Source of the DNA: Hydrogenothermus sp.
GTDB lineage: Bacteria > Aquificota > Aquificia > Aquificales > Hydrogenothermaceae
Length of the DNA: 9,211 nucleotides
Direction of reading: 5' to 3'
Assembly (NCBI GenBank): GCA_003978675.1
Contig: QNYP01000120.1
Location: forward strand, 1 to 9,211
The stretch's first letter is position 1, and each line of letters opens with the position of its first letter. The notes under the pieces are model-generated. The model was not told the origin of the DNA, ran no database searches, and saw only the letters and a list, made by a program, of their open reading frames with translations. Below, piece by piece: positions 1-5,594 of this stretch. Position numbers and translations under genes: made by a program.

Positions 1-125
1 GGAGAACTAGAAACAACAATATTTACTAATAAAGATATATCTTTTGTTGATAGTTCTTTATAACTTTCATTATTTGCAGAAGCTAAATAAAAAAAAGCTA
101 AAACTATATAAATTAACCTTTTCAT
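1..125 (-). repeat. Left-end inverted copy of the mltD 5' end
   Basis: Bases 1-125 are the exact reverse complement of 360-484 (base i pairs with base 485-i, no mismatch found by eye), so they hold the first 41 codons of the lytic transglycosylase gene in reverse orientation. After one mismatch at 126, six further bases (127-132, caaaaa against tttttg at 353-358) also pair. The arm is not a working gene: it is cut by the window edge and has no matching 3' part. A perfect arm of coding sequence beside its source fits an amplification or assembly fold-back much better than an evolved repeat. Confidence 0.95.
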
Positions 126-126
126 C

Positions 127-309
127 CAAAAAGAAAAAATAAAAAAGGAACCTGATATAAGATTTGAAAATGCTAAGTTTAAATGCAAATGCGGATATGA
201 AGGAGAAGAAACAATACTAGTTGGAAATTCTATTGGTGTTTTAGACACAAACTGTCCAAAATGTGGAAAAAGAATTTTAGAGTTTAGAATAATTGATGAC
301 CAAAAATAG
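127..309 (+). CDS. Zinc-ribbon protein, 3' end only (5' truncated)
   Basis: An open frame ends at the TAG at 307-309 and encodes about 60 residues. It has a CKCGYEGE segment and, after about 20 residues, NCPKCGKR, giving two cysteine pairs (CxC and CxxC) spaced as in a small zinc ribbon. It then ends in a short tail, EFRIIDDQK. The frame runs back without a stop into the inverted arm (to 112), but it contains no ATG, GTG or TTG, so the real start lies beyond the chimeric junction near 125/126 and is missing. The amino-terminal part seen is Lys/Glu rich. The family is not recognised: zinc binding is inferred from the cysteines, and a nucleic-acid or metal-handling role would be a guess. Only 50 nt separate it from mltD on the same strand, so it may be the preceding gene of that operon. 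Confidence 0.6.
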   Translation, partial: QKEKIKKEPDIRFENAKFKCKCGYEGEETILVGNSIGVLDTNCPKCGKRILEFRIIDDQK

Positions 310-332
310 TCTCTTATTTCATCATTGAATTT

Positions 333-338
333 AAAGGG
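333..338 (+). promoter_or_regulatory. Shine-Dalgarno-like AAAGGG, oddly spaced for mltD
   Basis: AAAGGG lies only 5 nt before an ATG at 344-346 but 21 nt before the ATG at 360 that opens the mltD frame. The ATG at 344 is in another frame and reads 23 codons to a TAA at 413-415. Either a short leader frame is translated and coupled to mltD, or the run of six T at 352-357 has one base too many and the true mltD start is 344. This site therefore bears on the start choice. Confidence 0.5.
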
Positions 339-359
339 ATTTTATGATTAATTTTTTGT

Positions 360-484
360 ATGAAAAGGTTAATTTATATAGTTTTAGCTTTTTTTTATTT
401 AGCTTCTGCAAATAATGAAAGTTATAAAGAACTATCAACAAAAGATATATCTTTATTAGTAAATATTGTTGTTTCTAGTTCTCC
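360..484 (+). repeat. Internal arm of the left inverted repeat
   Basis: This is the source copy of the left-end arm, in its natural place as the 5' end of mltD. The two arms are separated by 234 nt that hold the truncated zinc-ribbon gene and the mltD leader. Confidence 0.95.
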
Positions 485-1904
485 AGAAATTCTAGATTTT
501 CAATCAGATTATAAAACAAAACTTTCTCTAAAACTTACCCCTGCAGAAGTAGCAGAAGTTAAAAGAAGAATCCAGATTTATAACAAAGTTTCAAAGAAAA
601 AAATAAAAAAATACTTAGAAAATGGAAAACTATATATACCTCTAATAAAACAGATTTTCGACCAGTATAACCTACCAGACGATTTGATATTTCTTCCTAT
701 TATAGAAAGCCACTTTAATATAAAAGCTAAATCTCCTGCAGGAGCAGGGGGACTGTGGCAGTTTATGCCACAAACAGGAAGAATGTACGGTCTTGAAATA
801 AATAAATGGATAGATGAAAGATTTGATGTAGAAAAATCCACTATCGCAGCAGCTCTATATCTAAGAGACTTATACCTTATTTTTGATGATTGGTTTTTAG
901 CTTTAGCAAGTTATAATATTGGAGAAGGAAACATAATAAGAAGAATAAATAAATACGGTGGAACAAACTTCTGGGATATAAATAGTTATTTACCAAGGGA
1001 AACAAGAAATTACGTTCCTAATTTTATAGCAACCGTTTCTGTTGTAAAAAATATACTAAAAGAGGAAGATTTTAATTATTCTACTCTAAACTTCGATATA
1101 GTAAAAATCAACAAACCTGTATCTTTAGAACTTGTATCAGTTTTATTAAAATTACCTTATGAAACTCTTATAAAACTAAATCCTCATTTGTTAAAAGAAA
1201 AAACTCCTCCAAAAGAAGGAATTTATAACATTTACGTTCCACGTGGATATGGTAAAACCCTTGCCTTTGTATTAGAAGAAATGCAGACAGAAAAATATAA
1301 AGCCATTGGAGAATATAAAGTCCAAAAAGGAGATACACTAATAAAAATTGCCAAAAAGTTTAATACTACGGTTTCTTATTTGAAAAAAATAAATAATCTA
1401 GATAAAGGCTGGATTATTGCTAATACTTATATAAAAGTTCCAACATATATAGAAGCCTTTCCATTATACTCCGATGAAGTTATAGACCTAACAGAAGATA
1501 TCTTATATACAGAAAAAGGCATTATCTACCGTGTAAAAAAGGGAGATACCCTTGCAAAGATTGCTAAAAAATTTGGAGTTTCTATAAAAAGCCTAAAAAG
1601 ATGGAACAAAATAAAAAATTACATATTACCAAATCAAAAGTTAGTTATTTATAAAAAAGTGTTTAATAAAAATCTATCTCAAAAATTTGTGAAAAGAAAC
1701 ATTTCCTATCTAAAAAAGAAAGTTAAGAAGAGAAAACCTAAATATAGATATATTTTTTATAAAGTAAAAAAAGGAGATACCCTTCTAAAAATTGCTAAAA
1801 GATTCAAAGTAAGTGTAAGCCAAATAAAAAAATGGAATAAATTGTCTTCAAATATAATACGAATAGGTGATAAAATAACAATAATAAAAAGAGTAGTAAA
1901 TTAA
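360..1904 (+). CDS. mltD: MltD-type membrane-associated lytic murein transglycosylase with three LysM domains
   Basis: The product (514 aa) is predicted to cleave the MurNAc-GlcNAc bond of peptidoglycan in the periplasm, forming 1,6-anhydro-MurNAc ends. Residues 1-17 form a signal peptide (KR, hydrophobic stretch, ASA|N). No lipobox cysteine follows, so unlike E. coli MltD it is probably not a lipoprotein. The SLT domain spans about 95-235, with the catalytic Glu116 in LPIIES, then GLWQFMPQTG (132-140) and the YNIGEG loop (185-190). Three peptidoglycan-binding LysM repeats follow at about 319-361, 390-431 and 467-509, each with a KGDTL motif, joined by a strongly Lys/Arg-rich linker (432-466). 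The ATG at 360 is used because it directly precedes the signal peptide, though the ribosome site upstream fits an ATG at 344 better. The gene is followed 6 nt later by psiE on the same strand. The function is well supported by motif order; the exact N-terminus is uncertain. Confidence 0.93.
   Translation: MKRLIYIVLAFFYLASANNESYKELSTKDISLLVNIVVSSSPEILDFQSDYKTKLSLKLTPAEVAEVKRRIQIYNKVSKKKIKKYLENGKLYIPLIKQIFDQYNLPDDLIFLPIIESHFNIKAKSPAGAGGLWQFMPQTGRMYGLEINKWIDERFDVEKSTIAAALYLRDLYLIFDDWFLALASYNIGEGNIIRRINKYGGTNFWDINSYLPRETRNYVPNFIATVSVVKNILKEEDFNYSTLNFDIVKINKPVSLELVSVLLKLPYETLIKLNPHLLKEKTPPKEGIYNIYVPRGYGKTLAFVLEEMQTEKYKAIGEYKVQKGDTLIKIAKKFNTTVSYLKKINNLDKGWIIANTYIKVPTYIEAFPLYSDEVIDLTEDILYTEKGIIYRVKKGDTLAKIAKKFGVSIKSLKRWNKIKNYILPNQKLVIYKKVFNKNLSQKFVKRNISYLKKKVKKRKPKYRYIFYKVKKGDTLLKIAKRFKVSVSQIKKWNKLSSNIIRIGDKITIIKRVVN
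1314..1886 (+). repeat. Three diverged LysM-coding repeats in mltD
   Basis: Three units (about 1314-1442, 1527-1652 and 1758-1886) encode the LysM domains. Each starts with an A-rich stretch followed by GGAGATAC (KKGDT) and then a segment encoding IAKKF or IAKRF. Units two and three are the most alike (both read GGAGATACCCTT), which points to more recent duplication of those two. Confidence 0.8.
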
Positions 1905-1910
1905 AGGCAG

Positions 1911-2438
1911 ATGAAACAAAAATTAAAAGAGTTAATAGTTCCTCATCAGGTTCATAGGAAACTAGGAGATACTTTAGAGTTTTTTGAAGATATTATTATT
2001 TTAGCTTTAACTCTAGTTCTATTTTATGTAAGTATTATCGCCATATGGGATATTGTTTCTATCCTAATATACGGTGAAGCAAAATTTATGGATGTTATTC
2101 CTAAGTTCCTATACTTATTCATCCTAGTTGAGTTGTTTAGACTAATGATTGTTTACCTAGAGGAAAAAAGGGTTGATACATCGCTAATAGTAAAAACTAC
2201 ATTAATAGCTATTCTTAGAGAAATAATAATAAAAGCACCTCATTTCAAACTTCCTGATTTTATTGGAGTTTCTATATTAGTTGTAGTTTTAGGAAGTCTT
2301 TACTATATTCCTAAATATGTATTAAAAAATAGGAAATTAGATTTTAGGCTTTATAAGCCTACCAGAAAGAGACAGATAAGCACAATCAGGAAGAAAAAGC
2401 TTGATAGAAAAAGCATTCAAGGTTGCAAAGTCCAGTAA
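1911..2438 (+). CDS. psiE: PsiE-family (phosphate-starvation-inducible E) membrane protein
   Basis: The product (175 aa) is an inner-membrane protein with about four hydrophobic segments (near 26-52, 62-83, 91-107 and 116-134). The segment after the second helix, YLEEKRVDTSLIVKTTLIA followed by ILRE (82-104), is the conserved core of the PsiE family. E. coli PsiE is induced by phosphate starvation, but its biochemical role is unknown, and no Pho-box-like site is evident here. Residues from about 140 on form a very basic tail (R/K-rich, ending IQGCKVQ) that extends past the usual family end after the last helix. Its last 38 nt overlap the start of mfd, so this tail may be weakly constrained read-through. 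The ATG start lies 6 nt after the mltD stop, with AAAGG just before it at short spacing, which suggests translational coupling within an operon. The family call is by recognition of the conserved segment. Confidence 0.78.
   Translation: MKQKLKELIVPHQVHRKLGDTLEFFEDIIILALTLVLFYVSIIAIWDIVSILIYGEAKFMDVIPKFLYLFILVELFRLMIVYLEEKRVDTSLIVKTTLIAILREIIIKAPHFKLPDFIGVSILVVVLGSLYYIPKYVLKNRKLDFRLYKPTRKRQISTIRKKKLDRKSIQGCKVQ
2388..2393 (+). promoter_or_regulatory. Shine-Dalgarno AGGAAG for mfd
   Basis: AGGAAG lies 7 nt before the TTG at 2401 and inside the 3' end of psiE. It supports TTG as the mfd start, because the mfd frame has no ATG or GTG upstream before an in-frame TAA at 2377-2379. Confidence 0.6.
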
Positions 2439-5130
2439 GGAAAAGTCTGTATTCATCTTTGATAATACAAAAAATGCAAAAATTTTTGAAAAAGATTTAA
2501 AAGCGTTTTTAAAACATCTAGGCAAAAATATCCCTGTTTACTTTATCTCAGAAGACAAAGAAATACATGACAGCTTTGCTCAGTTTAAAAGGAATTATGC
2601 AATTTTTAAATACATTTTAGAAAATAAAGGATTTTTCATAGTTACTAAAAATGCTCTTGATATAGAAGTTTCAAAAAATAGAGAAACAATAAAAATTTCC
2701 ACCAAAGATGAAATAGACATAAAACATTTAGAAAAAAAACTTTTATCCTTTGGATATATAAAAGAAGAAAATCCAGAAAATCAAGGGGAATTCAGCTTTA
2801 AAGGAGGATTATTAACTATTAACATCCCTGAAGAAGGAATTTTCCAGATAGATTTCTTCGGAGATGAGGTTGAAAATATATTTGCAGTTTCAAAACTGCT
2901 TACAAAGAAAAAAATAGATAGTCTTGTGTTATTTCCTTTATATGATTTTCCAATAGAATATGATGAATTTTTTGATATAAAGTTTAAAAAGGTAGAAAGT
3001 GTTAAACTAAATGAAATCTTTAAAGAAAAAGAATATATACTTTGGCAAAAAAACAAACCTCAAAAAGTTATATCATCAGATTTTAAAACTGTAAAACTAG
3101 ATATTTCTCAAACCTTTGTAGATTTTGAAAGTAAAACTATCTTTATTCCTCATCATCAAACAAAATTTGAACCAGAAATAACTCCATTAAAAGAAGGAGA
3201 TTATATAATCCACGAAGATTATGGAATAGGAATTTTTAGGGGAATAGAAACAAAAGTTATAAATGGAAGAGAATACGATTTTATGATATTAGAGTATGCA
3301 AATGGAGAAAAAATAAATGTTTCATACATTCACTTTGATAAAATTCATAAATATGAGTTTAAGGTAGCTCCAAAATTAGACCAAATTGGTGGAACTTCTT
3401 GGAAAAATCTAAAACGAAAAATCACAAAATCTTTAGAAAAAATGGCTTCACAGCTAATAAGACTTTATACTCAAAGGCAACAAGCAATTAGAAAACCTTA
3501 TAAGATAGAAGAAGAATTAATGAAACAGTTTGAAGATAGTTTTGAGTTTGTAGAAACTCCAGACCAGAGAAAAGCTATTGAAGATATAAAAAGAGATTTA
3601 ACTTCAACAATACCAGCAGATAGAATAATTTGCGGAGATGTTGGCTTTGGTAAAACAGAAGTAGCAATAAGAGCCTCATTTATTGCTTCCATAAACTCTA
3701 AACAAACTCTTGTTTTAACACCAACAACTGTTTTATCTTACCAGCATTACAAAAAATTTAAAGAAAGATTAGAGCCTTTTGGTATAGTTGTGGAAAATCT
3801 TTCAAGATTAAAAACAAAAAAACAAACTCAAGAAATAATAGAAAAACTGAAGGAAGGGAAAATAGATATTTTAGTAGGAACCCACAAAGCTTTATCTATT
3901 TTAGAAAACTTTAAGGATTTAGGGCTTTTGATTATTGATGAAGAACATAGATTTGGTGTAAAAGCAAAAGAAAAAATAAAAATGTTAAAAACTACGATTG
4001 ACACAATATATATGACAGCAACGCCAATACCAAGGACATTAAGCCTGGCTTTACATGGATTAAAAGAAATGTCAGTTATAAACACTCCCCCAGAAGGAAG
4101 AATTGAAACTAAAACTTTTGTTGCTAAATACTCAAAAGAAGTAATCCAAAAGGCAATTCAAAAAGAGTTAAACAGAAATGGTCAGGTTTTTTATATTCAC
4201 AATAGAATAGATACAATTAAAGAAAAAGCAAGTCAAATAAAAGAACTTTTTCCAGATGTTAATATAGATTTTATTCACGGCAGAATGAAACCAAAAGAAA
4301 TAGAAAAGAAAATTTTAAAATTTATAAACAAACAAACAGACATTTTAGTTAGCACGTCAATAATAGAAACAGGAATAGATGTTCCAACGGCAAATACACT
4401 TATTATAGAAAGGGCAGACCTTTTTGGACTTGCACAACTTTATCATTTAAGAGGTAGAGTAGGAAGGTCTAATATACAGGCTTACTGTTATCTACTTCTT
4501 CCTGAAGATAGAAGTATTACAGAAGATGCCCAAAAAAGAATTTCTACAATCTTAAAACTTACCCGTCCTGGCTCAGGTTTAAAAGTTGCAATGGAAGATA
4601 TGAAAATAAGAGGAGCAGGAAATATTTTAGGAGTAGAGCAAAGTGGATACATAAAATCTGTTGGCTTTGATATGTATGTAAAACTACTCAAAAAAACTTT
4701 GAATTCTATAAAAGGAGAAGAAGAAACTCAAACAATTATAGAAACAGATTTTGAGAGCTATATCCCAGAAACTCTAATATCTTCTACTGAAGAAAGAATG
4801 AATATATATATGGCAGTATCAAAAGCAGTAGATAATAAAGATATTCAATATTTAGAAGAACACCTTGAAGAATTTTATTCAGGCTTGCCTGTAGCTTTTA
4901 AAACATACTTAACAATAGAAAAAATTAGAAAAATTGCTTCAAAACTTGGAATATATAAAATAAGATTATTTTCTCCTGTCTCGGAAATTTACTTTGGAAA
5001 ATTAAGGGAAGAAAATCTAATGAAACTTATAAAAGAACTTAGAGTAAAGAAAGTTTATCCTGAAAAGATAGAATTTTTCTTAAAACCAAAAGAACTGGAC
5101 AATCTTTATAAAATTCTTAGCAATTTATAA
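2401..5130 (+). CDS. mfd: Transcription-repair coupling factor Mfd, compact form
   Basis: Mfd is a DNA translocase that pushes RNA polymerase stalled at lesions off the template and brings in the UvrA excision-repair machinery. The 909-aa product shows, in order: a UvrB-like D1a/D2 region (about 1-185, including QIDFFGDEVENI); the RNA-polymerase-interacting domain (about 263-335, IIHEDYGIGIFRG); the helicase core with Walker A GDVGFGKTE (412-420), DEEH box (513-516) and TATPIPRTL (539-547); then IIETGIDVPTANT (654-666), the arginine-finger motif QLYHLRGRVGRS (679-690), the RGAG translocation motif region (737-740), and a C-terminal D7 domain (about 780-909). E. coli Mfd is 1148 aa; here only about 80 residues lie between the D2 end (DFP, 182-184) and the RID, so most of the D1b/D3 region is absent. 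The start is TTG with a good ribosome site, overlapping psiE by 38 nt; about 20 N-terminal residues of the E. coli protein have no counterpart. It is the last gene of the + strand cluster. Confidence 0.95.
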   Translation: MIEKAFKVAKSSKEKSVFIFDNTKNAKIFEKDLKAFLKHLGKNIPVYFISEDKEIHDSFAQFKRNYAIFKYILENKGFFIVTKNALDIEVSKNRETIKISTKDEIDIKHLEKKLLSFGYIKEENPENQGEFSFKGGLLTINIPEEGIFQIDFFGDEVENIFAVSKLLTKKKIDSLVLFPLYDFPIEYDEFFDIKFKKVESVKLNEIFKEKEYILWQKNKPQKVISSDFKTVKLDISQTFVDFESKTIFIPHHQTKFEPEITPLKEGDYIIHEDYGIGIFRGIETKVINGREYDFMILEYANGEKINVSYIHFDKIHKYEFKVAPKLDQIGGTSWKNLKRKITKSLEKMASQLIRLYTQRQQAIRKPYKIEEELMKQFEDSFEFVETPDQRKAIEDIKRDLTSTIPADRIICGDVGFGKTEVAIRASFIASINSKQTLVLTPTTVLSYQHYKKFKERLEPFGIVVENLSRLKTKKQTQEIIEKLKEGKIDILVGTHKALSILENFKDLGLLIIDEEHRFGVKAKEKIKMLKTTIDTIYMTATPIPRTLSLALHGLKEMSVINTPPEGRIETKTFVAKYSKEVIQKAIQKELNRNGQVFYIHNRIDTIKEKASQIKELFPDVNIDFIHGRMKPKEIEKKILKFINKQTDILVSTSIIETGIDVPTANTLIIERADLFGLAQLYHLRGRVGRSNIQAYCYLLLPEDRSITEDAQKRISTILKLTRPGSGLKVAMEDMKIRGAGNILGVEQSGYIKSVGFDMYVKLLKKTLNSIKGEEETQTIIETDFESYIPETLISSTEERMNIYMAVSKAVDNKDIQYLEEHLEEFYSGLPVAFKTYLTIEKIRKIASKLGIYKIRLFSPVSEIYFGKLREENLMKLIKELRVKKVYPEKIEFFLKPKELDNLYKILSNL

Positions 5131-5132
5131 TT

Positions 5133-5594
5133 TTACTTTTCCTGATAAATCAAAGCCAAACTTACTCCCCAAACCAAATGCAGTAAGTATAAAGATATAT
5201 GAAAATTTAAGCCCATTTTAAGCAAATCTTTTAACCAGATAGAACCTAAAGTTCCAAAGATAAATGAAACTACTAAAACGAGTAAATGCCATATCGTTGC
5301 AAAAATAAAACCTTTTATTAATCTATTTTGAGGCAAAAATTTCCAAATTTTTGGATAAACTAAGAAAAAACCAAATATAATTGCATTTATCTGATGTCCT
5401 AAAAATATTGCTATATCCTCAAATCCTTGAAATAGATTTTGAGAGGTTATCCAGCTTTTGTATATATCGTAAGTTCCAAATAATCCTAAAAAACCACTTA
5501 AAGCTAAATCTGTAATAAACATTAAATAGCCGGCAACAAAACCAGCAATTGTTAAACTCAAAAGATTTATATCTTCTAAAATAGATTTATTCAA
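5133..5594 (-). CDS. Small four-helix integral membrane protein, unknown function
   Basis: I do not recognise this 153-aa protein as a named family. It has four hydrophobic segments (about 11-32, 60-80, 93-115 and 130-150), short loops, and histidines within or next to helices (His67, His103, His132, His139), which could bind a metal or haem, but that is speculation. The start is TTG at 5594-5592, supported by AGGAGAAG upstream (5609-5602) within the last codons of dnaE. The first 8 nt overlap the dnaE end, so translation is probably coupled to dnaE. The gene ends 2 nt from the convergent mfd stop, leaving no room for a separate terminator between them. Length, composition and the ribosome site support a real gene. 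Confidence 0.75.
   Translation of the reverse strand: MNKSILEDINLLSLTIAGFVAGYLMFITDLALSGFLGLFGTYDIYKSWITSQNLFQGFEDIAIFLGHQINAIIFGFFLVYPKIWKFLPQNRLIKGFIFATIWHLLVLVVSFIFGTLGSIWLKDLLKMGLNFHISLYLLHLVWGVSLALIYQEK

Noticed and set aside
310..359. Sigma-70-type promoter before mltD (TTGAAT at 325-330)
   Set aside because: The AT-rich sequence gives weak matches by chance; the putative -10 (TTAATT) would lie downstream of the ribosome site, and the gene may be transcribed from upstream.
578..841. Open frame on the - strand inside mltD
   Set aside because: It lies opposite the conserved SLT domain; its composition is that of an antisense shadow.
1314..1886. CRISPR-like or regulatory direct repeats in the A-rich GGAGATAC units
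   Set aside because: They are in-frame LysM-coding repeats (KGDT motif) with diverged, protein-level conservation.
5100..5160. Bidirectional terminator between convergent mfd and the small membrane gene
   Set aside because: The stops are 2 nt apart and I see no GC-rich hairpin followed by a T run on either strand; only A/T-rich sequence is present.
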